Shown: one piece after another, positions 8,929 through 16,741 of the stretch | How the letters are laid out: each line of letters opens with the position of its first letter | How positions within the stretch are numbered: position 1 is the stretch's first letter | Assembly: GCF_002343915.1 (NCBI RefSeq) | Contig: NZ_NETK01000001.1 | Location: 1,054,001-1,118,000 of the forward strand | Source: Nannocystis exedens | GTDB lineage: Bacteria > Myxococcota_A > Polyangia > Nannocystales > Nannocystaceae | Direction of reading: 5' to 3' | Length of the DNA: 64,000 nt | Made by a program: the position numbers and the translations under genes | The notes under the pieces: generated by a model | Seen by the model: the letters and a program-made list of their open reading frames with translations, nothing else | Database searches by the model: none | What the model was told of the DNA's origin: nothing

Positions 8929-9981
8929 TCAATTCCGGCGCCCCTCGAGGCACACGCGCAGCCCTTCTTCCATGTTCCGCTGCGTCACGATCTTCCCCAG
9001 GTCGACCCCGAGCGACACCAGCGTCTGCGACACCGCCGGACGGATCCCCGTCACGATCACCCGCGCCCCGAGCAGGCCGACCGCGCGGACGATGCGGAGC
9101 AGGTGGTCGGCCGTGTTGGTGTCGACCAGCTCGACCGCCGTGAGGTCGAGGATCACGTGCTGCGTGCCCGCGCCCTCGATCGCGTGCAGCAGCCGCTCCA
9201 TCAGCAGCGCCGCCGACGCCTCGTCGAGCCCGCCCATCACCGGCACCGCCAGGACGCCGCTCCAGACCTGCAGGATCGGCGCCGACAGCGTGCGCAGCGC
9301 TCGCTCCTGTTGCTGGATCAGCAGCAGCTTCTCGCGCAGTTGCTGCTCCGAGCGCGCGCGCTCCTCGATCTCCGTCTTCAGCTGCTGCAGCGCCACCGCC
9401 AGATCGGCGTTGGTCGCCTGCCCGGCCTCCAGCAATTGCTGCATCCGGTCCTCGAGCGTCACCGTCGTCGGCGCCACCACGAATTCGTCGTACTCCGCGC
9501 CGTCGGCGGCGAAGCAGGTCTGTTCGGCCCAGCACGGCCTCCCGAACAGCCTCGCCGTGATGCCGGCCAGCTTGCCCGCGACCATCGAGCTGCCCCACTT
9601 CACGTTCAGGGCCCGCTGGTACAGCGCCTCCCAGCCGTTGATCACCCGGTAGCGGGCCTCCTGCTTCTCGCGGTCGAGCGCGACCAGCACCCAGCGGCCC
9701 CATCCGGCCGGCCAGGCGATGTCCTGCATCCGCACCAGCCCCTCCTCGAACGAAGGCGCGCTGCTGATCACCGCCCAGTCGCCGTCCACGCTCTGCTGCC
9801 CGCCGAGCTGCAGGCACAGGTTGAAGCGCTCGACCCCGACCATGGCGCACAGCCCCGACATCAGCCCGGCCACCGACGACGGCACCCACATGCTCAGCGT
9901 CGGCACCCCGGCCCACAGATTCAACCCGCGGTCGAGGTCCCATTCGATGTCGAAGCCGATGTTGATCTTCGGATTGGCCAT
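8929..9981 (-). CDS. V4R-like sensor fused to STAS domain (RsbR-like)
   Basis: 350 residues from ATG 9981. Residues about 1-185 form a sensor with VALDREKQEARYRVINGWE and then WGSSMVAGKLAGITARLFG and PCWAEQTCFAADG, a pattern like V4R (4-vinyl reductase type) ligand-binding domains. A coiled coil (about 190-240, rich in Glu/Gln/Leu) precedes a STAS domain starting SAPILQVWSGVLAVPVMG. It retains DLTAVELVDTNTA and RPAVSQTLVSLGVDL, so both RsbR phospho-threonine positions are present. It is a paralogue of the PAS-PAS-STAS gene with the input domain exchanged. The ligand of the sensor is unknown. Confidence 0.83.
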   Translation of the reverse strand: MANPKINIGFDIEWDLDRGLNLWAGVPTLSMWVPSSVAGLMSGLCAMVGVERFNLCLQLGGQQSVDGDWAVISSAPSFEEGLVRMQDIAWPAGWGRWVLVALDREKQEARYRVINGWEALYQRALNVKWGSSMVAGKLAGITARLFGRPCWAEQTCFAADGAEYDEFVVAPTTVTLEDRMQQLLEAGQATNADLAVALQQLKTEIEERARSEQQLREKLLLIQQQERALRTLSAPILQVWSGVLAVPVMGGLDEASAALLMERLLHAIEGAGTQHVILDLTAVELVDTNTADHLLRIVRAVGLLGARVIVTGIRPAVSQTLVSLGVDLGKIVTQRNMEEGLRVCLEGRRN

Positions 9982-10335
9982 GGAACAGGTATATTTATAC
10001 CGCCGCCGCCCGGCGCCCGGGCGGACATTCGCACCGGCGCCGCACCCGCCGCGGCGACTGTCGGCACTCTCGGGCGTCCGCGATCGCGCCGCTGAAACAC
10101 GTTGCACCGCGGCCCGCGGTGCGCCGAATCGGGCGCAGGGGCGCTCCGGAAACGCCGACGCTCCGTCACTGCTCAATCGTCGCACCCCGGCGCGGCGATG
10201 AAATTGCGATTCAATTGCGATCGCGAATGTCCATTCATTCGCCGGTCTGCCCTCGCGTCACCCCGCTCGCCCGGCCCGGCCGCACCGCCGCGGCGCCCGT
10301 ATTCGCCGGCCGTCGGACCCGGCTATGCTCCCCGC
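9982..10335. other. Divergent intergenic region
   Basis: 354 bp between the minus-strand V4R-STAS gene and the plus-strand lipoprotein gene. It holds the GTATATTTATAC element at its left edge and, at 10202-10221, two direct copies of AATTGCGAT 11 bp apart in an AT-richer patch. Open frames through it do not look coding. Confidence 0.5.
9986..10001 (-). promoter_or_regulatory. AT-rich inverted repeat / promoter core for the V4R-STAS gene
   Basis: GTATA-TT-TATAC is an isolated AT block in very GC-rich DNA, reading TATAAATATAC on the coding strand and ending about 9 nt before ATG 9981. It may be the -10 region of a very short-leader transcript, or an operator. Confidence 0.45.
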
Positions 10336-11349
10336 GTGTGCCGACCTCCTCGCCGCTCGCCGACCCGCGCCGCCGCGCTGAGCCTCGCGGTCCTCGCGTG
10401 CCGCCCGGCGCCTGACGCCGCGGGAGGGCTTGGCGACGCCCCGCCGTCGCCGGTGCCCGCAGCCCAGCGTCCCGAGCCGCTCGCCGGCCCCGTTCACGAC
10501 CTCGGCTCGTCGCCCGCGCCGCGCGACGACGCGGCCGTCCACCACGACGACTTCGCGCGCCGCGTCCTCTACACCTGGACCACCCCGGCGCAGATCGACG
10601 CCCTCCGCCGCTCGCGGCGCCTGCTCGTCGCCGACGGCGGCGTCGGCGAGCGCTCGCCCTACCTGCGCGCGCTCGACCGCCTCGTCGAGGCCCACCCGCT
10701 GGCCGCGATCCTCCGCGATCACCCCGGCCATCGCCGCCGCCGCTACGCCTGGACCAGCCCGCTGGCCACCACCCTCGGCCTCGGCGAGCGCCGCTACGGC
10801 GACGCCCTCGTCCGCATCGACCTCGCCGGGGACGCCCTCGTGATCGGCTTCCGCCCGCACGCCGCCGAGCCGTTCGTCGCCCAGGACATGTCCGGGAGGA
10901 CAGTCGACCTCGCCGTCGCCCTCGCCGACCCCGGGCGGATCGGCGCCGTCTATCACGTCCGCGACGGCCCCGACGACCCGATCGCCTTCCGCGAGTACGT
11001 CGTCTGCAACGAATCGCAGGTCGCCGCCTGGTCAGTCGCGACCCCGGAGATCCGCGCCCACCTCGACGCCGAGCTCGCCCTGCTCGAGTCGCTCCGCCGC
11101 GGCGACCTCGCCCACCTGCCGCCCGCCGCCGTGCGCAGCCCTGCGGTCGGCGTGTGGGCCACCGCCCCCCGCGAGCCGACCCCGCTCGACCGCTGGCACG
11201 CCCGGCTCGCCTTCGACAACGAGCGCTACCGACCCACGCCGGTCAACCTCGCCGCCGTCGCCGCCGCCCTCCGCGGCTACGATCCCGCCGGCGAACCGCT
11301 GGTGCATCGACCGGACGTCACCTTCCCCGCGCCCCAGAACTCGCCGTGA
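10336..11349 (+). CDS. Lipoprotein of unknown function
   Basis: 337 residues from GTG 10336; the start is fixed by TATGCT 6 nt upstream and by a lipoprotein signal (RAAALSLAVLAC lipobox). The mature part is rich in Arg and Asp with no cysteine pattern; phrases such as DDFARRVLYTWTTPAQIDAL and IGAVYHVRDGPDDPIAF suggest a compact globular domain. I do not recognise the family. One 14-bp repeat pair lies inside the frame at 10884-10903 (GGACATGTCC-GGGA-GGACAG), encoding DMSGRT. The gene is convergent with the HIT gene. Confidence 0.7.
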   Translation: MCRPPRRSPTRAAALSLAVLACRPAPDAAGGLGDAPPSPVPAAQRPEPLAGPVHDLGSSPAPRDDAAVHHDDFARRVLYTWTTPAQIDALRRSRRLLVADGGVGERSPYLRALDRLVEAHPLAAILRDHPGHRRRRYAWTSPLATTLGLGERRYGDALVRIDLAGDALVIGFRPHAAEPFVAQDMSGRTVDLAVALADPGRIGAVYHVRDGPDDPIAFREYVVCNESQVAAWSVATPEIRAHLDAELALLESLRRGDLAHLPPAAVRSPAVGVWATAPREPTPLDRWHARLAFDNERYRPTPVNLAAVAAALRGYDPAGEPLVHRPDVTFPAPQNSP

Positions 11350-11368
11350 CGGGCCAACCGCCCGACGT

Positions 11369-11395
11369 CCCCTGGCCCGAAGGACAGCCCGCTCC
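11369..11395. terminator. Hairpin between convergent genes (14-bp family, decayed)
   Basis: CCTGGCC-CGAA-GGACAGCCC lies between the stop codons of the lipoprotein and HIT genes. It has the same stem-N4-stem plan as the dispersed palindromes and is placed where a bidirectional terminator would be, but has no T-tract. Confidence 0.4.
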
Positions 11396-11400
11396 CCGGC

Positions 11401-11901
11401 TCAGCTCGCGTCCCAGACCGCGCGGTAGCGGGCCTGCAGCTCCGCCCACTCCTCGGGCGCGCCGACGTAGATGCCCTCGCTCCACGAGAACACGTCGCTC
11501 GGGCGGTCGTCGGCCTCGTACAGCGGGATCACGTGCACGTGCAAGTGACGCGACGTCTGCGTCATCTCGCCCGCGCTGCTGCCCGTCGACGCCACGTAGC
11601 AGCGACGCGGCCGCATCACCCGCTCGACCATCCGCGCCGCCTGGTGGGCCAGCGCGTTGGCGCGGGCCCACAGGGTCGGGTCGACCTCCGCGAACGACGT
11701 CACGTGCGGCTTCGGGACCACCATCACGTGGCCCCAGCGACGCACGTAGCGGGGCAGCATCACCAGCATCGTCGCGTCCTCGGCGATCGCGTGGACCGCC
11801 CCCACCTCGCGACGGACGATCGCGCACATCAGGCACTCGGGCGCCCCGCCCTCGGCCTCGATGCGGCGCAGCGCCTCGTCGCGGGAGATCAGCGTCGGCA
11901 T
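11401..11901 (-). CDS. HIT-family nucleotide-binding protein
   Basis: 166 residues. The histidine triad is visible as SRHLHVHVIPL near residue 120, with an N-terminal CLMC pair that may bind zinc and a core strand WGHVMVVPKPHVTSF. HIT proteins hydrolyse or transfer nucleotidyl groups of dinucleoside polyphosphates or AMP-conjugates in the cytoplasm. The C-terminus extends about 40 residues beyond the triad (SDVFSWSEGIYVGAPEEWAE), as in longer bacterial HIT proteins. Start ATG 11901 is the only good one before the conserved region. Confidence 0.88.
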   Translation of the reverse strand: MPTLISRDEALRRIEAEGGAPECLMCAIVRREVGAVHAIAEDATMLVMLPRYVRRWGHVMVVPKPHVTSFAEVDPTLWARANALAHQAARMVERVMRPRRCYVASTGSSAGEMTQTSRHLHVHVIPLYEADDRPSDVFSWSEGIYVGAPEEWAELQARYRAVWDAS

Positions 11902-12023
11902 GACCGGATGCGCCGCGAGTATCTCACGGCGCCGGCCGGCAACGCATCACCGACCCCGCGCATTCCCGGCCTTCGCGTGACCTCCGGGCCGCGCCGCCCC
12001 GCCCGCCCGCGCGGGCCCCGTGT

Positions 12024-12029
12024 TAGCGT
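12024..12029 (+). promoter_or_regulatory. TANNNT -10 element for the FGE-like lipoprotein gene
   Basis: TAGCGT ends 6 nt before ATG 12036 and so predicts a leaderless transcript. Confidence 0.5.
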
Positions 12030-12035
12030 CCTCGC

Positions 12036-14147
12036 ATGACCCGTCGCTGGCTCGGCCTGGTCGCGCTCCTCGCCTGCACCCCGCACGAGCACGCGCGCGA
12101 GCCGCAGAGCCCGTGCGCCGAGGGCATGGTCCTCGTCGAGGGCGGCGGCCTCGGTTCCGCCAAGGTCGAGCGGTTCTGCCTCGACGTCACCGAGGTCACC
12201 ACCGCGGCCTACGGCGCCTGCGTCCACGCGGGCGCCTGCACCCCCGCCGTCGTCGGCGACGTCGCCGGGTGCAACCTGACCCGGGCCGACCGCGGCGACC
12301 ACCCCGTCAATTGCGTCGACTTCGAGCAGGCCCGCGCCTATTGCAGCTGGCTCGGCAAGCGCCTGCCCGTCGACGAGGAGTGGATGCACGCCGCCCGCTC
12401 GCGGGTCGCCGGCGGCACCTGGCCGTGGGGCGCCGCCCCGCTCGAGCCGTCGCGCGCCTGCGTCCAGCGCGGCAGCACCTGTCCCGTGGGACAGCATCCG
12501 ACCGGCGCCAGCCCCGAGGGCGTCCAGGACCTCGCCGGCAACGTCGCCGAGTGGACCGTCCACGCCGAGCTGCCGCACCTGCGCGGCGGCAGCTGGCGCG
12601 AAGATCCGGCCCCGGGCTTCGTCCGCGATCCGCCCCACGTCCCCACCGCGACCACCGGCGTGCGCTGCGTCGTCGCCCCGTTCACCGCCGTCGACGCCGT
12701 CGACCTCGCCGTCTGGACCCCGTACGTGCCGGGCAAGGCCGAGCTGCCGGTGCTGGCCGCTCCGTCGCCGCGGCTCGCCCCCGAGCGACCGCTGGCCAAC
12801 CTCCAGATCTTGCGCCGCACCGAGGGCCACCGCGCCGTCGCCCGCTGGTGGCCGGTCGGCGACGACTGGCTCGCCGGCTTCGACGACGGCCAGCCCGACG
12901 TCCTGGGCTTGCCCGGCGTCCTCGAGGTCACCGCCCTGCCCGAGGGTCTGCGCGACTTCTCCCCGGTCCGCAGCCTCGGCCCCGACGTCTTGCTCATGCG
13001 GGCCGGCTGGGCCAGCAGCCTGCGGTTCGTCGCCGTCGAGCGCGGCACGTCCCGGGTCCGCTGGCAGATCCCGTTCGCCAACTACGGCGCGACCTACGAG
13101 CAGTTCGTCACCCCGCGCACCTTCGTCGCCGAAAACTACGGCCAGCATGCCGACACGATCATCGGCTTCGGCCTGGCCGACGGCCGCGAGCTGTGGCGGA
13201 TCGCCGGCGGCGAGCAGGCCGAGTTCACCCGCGCCGGTCGCCTGTGGACCGACGACGACCGCGGCTACGTGCGAGGCGACCGCGGCCTCCTCGCCTTCGA
13301 CCCGAACACCGGCGCGATCCTCTGGTCCGGCGTCCGGGTCGGCGACGGCTGCGGCGTCCTCGCCGAGGACGGCGTCCTGCTCGTCGAGGAGCCCGGGCGC
13401 GACGGTCCCCGGCGGCTCGATCCCGCCACCGGCGCCGAGCTCGGGCGGTTCGGCGGCGGCGGCGCGCGCTGCGTGTGGGCCGTCGACCCGATCGACGGCG
13501 GCGCCGCGCCGGCTGTCCTCGAGGACAGCCGGCTGTTCGCCTTCGAGGTCCCGGACCGGCGCGGCAAGGCCGAGCTGCGGGCCCGCGACGTGGCCAGCGG
13601 TCGCGAGCTGTGGCGGCGCGGCGGCCTCGACCCGCACGTTTTGCTGGCCGACCACGACGCTGTCTACGTCAGGCGCGCGGATGACATCCTGGTCGCGCTG
13701 GACGCGGCCACCGGCGCGCCGCAGGTCGAGATCTCGCTGGCCGGCGAGTTCGATCTCAGCCTGCTCTCCGGCGGCGGTCCGCGCGGGCCGCTGCTGCTCG
13801 CCAACGGTCACACCGGGACCGCCTGGCTGCTCGGCCGCGGCGAACAGCCGTCCGCCCCCGAGGCGTACACCGTCCGCGGCCGGCTCGTCCCCGACGGCCT
13901 GTCCCGAAGGCAAGTCCGGGGCGTGCCGGTGCGGGTCGGCGAGAGGCTGGTGCGCAGCGACGCCGCCGGGCGCTTCAGCGCCAGAGGGGTGGCCTCCGGC
14001 GCGATCGCCGTCGGCGTCGACGAAGACAGGGGCCCGGGCACGCCGGGAGGGTCGACTGTCCGCTTCGACGCGGTCACCGTCGTACTCGACGGCAGCGGCA
14101 CCTACGACCTCGGCGACGTCCCCCTGTATCCCTGGTACACCGAATGA
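12036..14147 (+). CDS. Lipoprotein: formylglycine-generating-enzyme-like domain plus PQQ-type beta-propeller
   Basis: 703 residues. The signal RRWLGLVALLAC gives a lipobox cysteine. Residues about 30-225 are an FGE-sulfatase/SUMF1-like domain: GMVLVEGG start, FCLDVTEVTTAAYGACVHAG, PVNCVDFEQARAYCSWLGKR, LPVDEEWMHAAR, and the end QDLAGNVAEWT with LRGGSW. From about 250 to 600 there are repeated propeller blades (ELWRIAGG, GRLWTDDDRGYVRGDRGLLA, GAILWSGVRVG, GRELWRRGG). The C-terminus (about 610-700) looks like a carboxypeptidase-regulatory-like beta sandwich. It is probably a periplasmic or outer-membrane surface protein; FGE folds in such fusions often serve binding roles. In-frame hairpins occur at 12479-12494 and 13899-13914. 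Confidence 0.82.
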   Translation: MTRRWLGLVALLACTPHEHAREPQSPCAEGMVLVEGGGLGSAKVERFCLDVTEVTTAAYGACVHAGACTPAVVGDVAGCNLTRADRGDHPVNCVDFEQARAYCSWLGKRLPVDEEWMHAARSRVAGGTWPWGAAPLEPSRACVQRGSTCPVGQHPTGASPEGVQDLAGNVAEWTVHAELPHLRGGSWREDPAPGFVRDPPHVPTATTGVRCVVAPFTAVDAVDLAVWTPYVPGKAELPVLAAPSPRLAPERPLANLQILRRTEGHRAVARWWPVGDDWLAGFDDGQPDVLGLPGVLEVTALPEGLRDFSPVRSLGPDVLLMRAGWASSLRFVAVERGTSRVRWQIPFANYGATYEQFVTPRTFVAENYGQHADTIIGFGLADGRELWRIAGGEQAEFTRAGRLWTDDDRGYVRGDRGLLAFDPNTGAILWSGVRVGDGCGVLAEDGVLLVEEPGRDGPRRLDPATGAELGRFGGGGARCVWAVDPIDGGAAPAVLEDSRLFAFEVPDRRGKAELRARDVASGRELWRRGGLDPHVLLADHDAVYVRRADDILVALDAATGAPQVEISLAGEFDLSLLSGGGPRGPLLLANGHTGTAWLLGRGEQPSAPEAYTVRGRLVPDGLSRRQVRGVPVRVGERLVRSDAAGRFSARGVASGAIAVGVDEDRGPGTPGGSTVRFDAVTVVLDGSGTYDLGDVPLYPWYTE

Positions 14148-14220
14148 GCGCGTTCGCTCATGTCGGCGGATCCGCCGGCGAATACGCCGAAAAGCGCCGG
14201 TGTGCTACAGGGGAGAGGCG

Positions 14221-15249
14221 ATGGTGGACGAGCAACGACAGGACCTCGCGCCCGAGCGGGAGGCCATGCTGGAGCGGCACGAGCAGGTGCTCCTGCGGGT
14301 GGCGCAGAGCGACGCGATCGACGCCGGCAACCTCGATCGTTCGCTGCCGGTGCTGACGGAGGCGGCCGCCGAGGGCCTGCAGCTCGAGCGCTCGTCGGTG
14401 TGGGTCTACACCCCCGACCAGACCGTCATCGAATGCCTCGACCTCTACGTCCGCGGGCCGCACGAGCACCGCAGCGATCCCGTGCAGCTCGAGGCCGGCC
14501 GGGTTCCGGCCTACTTCCGCGCCCTCGCCGACACCCGCACCCTCGCCGTCGCCGACGCCCTCACCCATCCTGCCACCCGCGAGCTCGCGGACGACCACCT
14601 CGCCCCGCTCGGCGTCGGCGCCCTGCTCGCGGCCCCGATCCGCCGCCGCGGCCGCCTCGTCGGCGTCCTCTGCAACGAGCACGTCGGCCCCGCGCGGCAG
14701 TTCACCCGCGACGAGCAGCTCTTCGCCGCCTCCCTGGCCGACACCGTCGCCCGCGCCCTCGACGCCGCCGACCGCCGCCGCGTCGAGGACGGCCTGGCCC
14801 ACGCCAAGGCCGCGCTCGAGCAGCTCGACCGCGAGAACCGGGCCCTCATCACCCGCCTGCGCCGCAGCGTCGAGCGATTGTCCACACCTGTCCTCGAGGT
14901 CTGGAGCGACGTCCTCGCCCTGCCGATCATCGGCATCCTCGGCGAGGAGCGCAGCGCCCAGATGACCGAGCGCCTGCTCGGCGAGCTCGCGCGCACGCGG
15001 GCCCGCCACGTCATCCTCGACCTCACCGGCCTCGACGACTGCGACGAGCAGACCGCCGCCGCCATCGGCATCATGGCCCGCGCGGTCCGCCTGCTCGGCG
15101 CCGAGTGTGTCCTCAGCGGCGTGCGCCCCGACCTCGCCCGCGCCTTCGTCGACCTCGACCTCGACCTCCGCGGCATGCGGATCCTCCGCGACATGCGCCA
15201 CGCCCTGCAGGACGTCGTCACCCGCCGCGCCGCCGCCCAGGCCCGCTAG
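14221..15249 (+). CDS. GAF-STAS stressosome-type protein lacking both phospho-threonines
   Basis: 342 residues from ATG 14221, preceded by AGGGGAG about 9 nt upstream. A GAF domain (about 30-185: SVWVYTPDQTVIECLDLY, LLAAPIRRRGRLVGVLCNEH) joins a coiled coil and a STAS domain beginning STPVLEVWSDVLALPIIG. The STAS signature reads DLTGLDDCDEQTA, where the paralogues have DTSTA or DTNTA, and RPDLARAFVDLDLDL, where they have AQT or SQT. So the two threonines used for RsbT phosphorylation are Glu and Ala. It may be a constitutively phospho-like or structural subunit working with the two other STAS sensors nearby. Confidence 0.85.
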   Translation: MVDEQRQDLAPEREAMLERHEQVLLRVAQSDAIDAGNLDRSLPVLTEAAAEGLQLERSSVWVYTPDQTVIECLDLYVRGPHEHRSDPVQLEAGRVPAYFRALADTRTLAVADALTHPATRELADDHLAPLGVGALLAAPIRRRGRLVGVLCNEHVGPARQFTRDEQLFAASLADTVARALDAADRRRVEDGLAHAKAALEQLDRENRALITRLRRSVERLSTPVLEVWSDVLALPIIGILGEERSAQMTERLLGELARTRARHVILDLTGLDDCDEQTAAAIGIMARAVRLLGAECVLSGVRPDLARAFVDLDLDLRGMRILRDMRHALQDVVTRRAAAQAR

Positions 15250-15263
15250 CGCGGCTGCTCCCC

Positions 15264-15291
15264 GGACATCTCCGCCGGGACATGTCCGAGG
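15264..15291. repeat. Two-unit 14-bp palindrome after the GAF-STAS gene
   Basis: CATC at 15267 and CATG at 15281 lie exactly 14 bp apart in GGACATCTCC-GCCG-GGACATGTCC, 15 bp after the stop codon at 15249. Confidence 0.75.
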
Positions 15292-15339
15292 CCCGCCCCC
15301 CTCGACCGCCGCCCGGGCCTGCCCTGCACGCTGCCCCCT

Positions 15340-15485
15340 CGGACATGTCCTCATGAACATGTCCGAACGCCCTCGTCCGCCCGTTCGGCGACCTCGACCT
15401 CCTCGCATGGCGGCGCATCGGACATGTCCTTATGAACATGTCCGAACGACCTCGCCCGCCCGTTCGGCGACCGCGACCTCAATCC
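15340..15485. repeat. 79-bp tandem duplication carrying paired CATG palindromes
   Basis: The block starting at 15340 is repeated from 15419 with few differences over roughly 65 bp. Each copy begins with GGACATGTCC-N4-GAACATGTCC (CATG at 15344/15358 and 15423/15437) and continues CGAACG(C/A)CCTCG(T/C)CCGCCCG. The second copy runs into the 3' end of the convergent lipoprotein gene. Together with 15264-15291 it fills the gap between two convergent genes. Confidence 0.85.
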
Positions 15486-15982
15486 TCCCAGTAACAATAG
15501 CCGGACTGGCACTTCATCCCGTCGGGGCAGATCTGCCCGCCGGCGCAGTAGAGCGCGCAGCCGTTGGCGCCGCTGCCGAGGATCGCCGCGCACACCGGCA
15601 CGGCCGTGCCGGTGGCCGGCGGAGCGAAGCAGTCGCACACGTCGACGCAGTTGCGGATCCCGCACACGCTCAAGCCTCCGCTGGTGGGCGCCAGGCACAG
15701 CAGCTCGCCGTTCGTGCCGCTCTCCTGCCACTCGCAGCCGGACAGGTCGCCGGGCTGGCACTCGCCCCACTCGCCGATCGCGTGGGCGGCACAGCCGTCG
15801 TCGATCGTCGAACTCTCGCCCGCGGTGGTGGTGGTCGTCGTCGACGACGTCGAGCCCGTCCCGCTCGCGGTCGACGAGGTCGTCGTCGTCGCCATCGCGG
15901 TGTCGGTCGGCTCCCCGACCTGGCCCTGGCAGGCGAACGACAGCGACAGCAGGAGCGAGGCGGCGCGACGCGAGACGAGCAT
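15479..15982 (-). CDS. Thr/Ser-linker lipoprotein, cysteine-rich
   Basis: 167 residues from ATG 15982, with TAGGAT 7 nt upstream. The signal SLLLSLSFAC gives the lipobox. Residues about 25-60 are a Thr/Ser-rich linker, then a cysteine-rich module with CEWQESGTNGELLCLAP, CGIRNCVDVCDC and a C-terminal CPDGMKCQSGYCYWED. This last part resembles the small disulfide-bonded adhesive or scavenger modules common in Nannocystaceae surface lipoproteins. The function is unknown; location is probably the outer membrane surface. Confidence 0.75.
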   Translation of the reverse strand: MLVSRRAASLLLSLSFACQGQVGEPTDTAMATTTTSSTASGTGSTSSTTTTTTAGESSTIDDGCAAHAIGEWGECQPGDLSGCEWQESGTNGELLCLAPTSGGLSVCGIRNCVDVCDCFAPPATGTAVPVCAAILGSGANGCALYCAGGQICPDGMKCQSGYCYWED

Positions 15983-16200
15983 CGCCGCGATCCTACCTGG
16001 AGTCGTCGCCGGCGACGCGCGACCCGCCACGGACCGCGAACCTGCCCCGCCCGCCCCGCGCCGGGTCCCTGTCGCCGCGATCACAGGCCCCGCGAATGGG
16101 GATGCTCGCCCGCACCACCGCCCGCGTCGCGCGCGATCGCCCGCAGCCGCCGGCCCGATCGCCGGTGGAGCCGCGCCGCCCCTCGCCCAGAAACGCCCCC

Positions 16201-16548
16201 ATGCGTCCCTTCGCCCGCACCGCCCTCCTCCTCGTCGTCCTCGGCGCGCCGGACCGCGCGCGCGCCGACGAGGACGACGAGCACCAGACCGGCAACAACC
16301 ACGGGCGCATCGACCTGATCCACCTCGACAGCGTCGTCCAGGGCCGCGGCCCGTGCGTGCAGATGAAGCCGTCGATCCCCGGCAAGTCGGCCTGGGCCTG
16401 CCTGTGGCGCAACAACCCGCTCTACACCGAGCTCCGCGAGCTCCTCCAGAGCGCCTTCACCACCGGCAAGCGCTGCATCGTCTACTGGAGCGCCGTCGAC
16501 AACCGGAGCCACAAGACCATCGACCGCGTCGAGTGCTGGCGCACCTGA
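16201..16548 (+). CDS. Small secreted protein
   Basis: 115 residues from ATG 16201, with signal peptide RTALLLVVLGAPDRARA and likely cleavage after ARA. The mature chain carries four cysteines (RGPCVQ, AWACLW, GKRCIVYW, VECWRT), consistent with two disulfides. The C-terminal strand pair KRCIVYWSAVDN and HKTIDRVECWRT looks like a compact beta domain. No family recognised. An in-frame ATG at 16099 exists but adds Arg/Pro-rich sequence without a signal peptide. Confidence 0.65.
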   Translation: MRPFARTALLLVVLGAPDRARADEDDEHQTGNNHGRIDLIHLDSVVQGRGPCVQMKPSIPGKSAWACLWRNNPLYTELRELLQSAFTTGKRCIVYWSAVDNRSHKTIDRVECWRT

Positions 16549-16588
16549 GCGCCGCTCCCCGCTCGTGGCCGGTCCGTACGCCTTCCTT

Positions 16589-16626
16589 TGATATGTCTCC
16601 TAGGACATGTCTTTGAAAGCATGCAA
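16589..16626. repeat. Three-unit 14-bp palindrome between convergent genes
   Basis: TGATATGTCT-CCTA-GGACATGTCT-TTGA-AAGCATGCAA: cores at 16592, 16606 and 16620, exact 14-bp phase, in the gap between the small secreted gene and the oxygenase-like gene. Confidence 0.85.
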
Positions 16627-16741
16627 TCATTCGTCGGCCCACGCCGTGCGAGCCTCGCCCACCCCGCGCCCCGGCGTCGCTGCCATGTTCGCCGCCCGGG
16701 TCACCCTCCGCGCCGAGGTCGGACCGGCAGCGACGCCCGCC

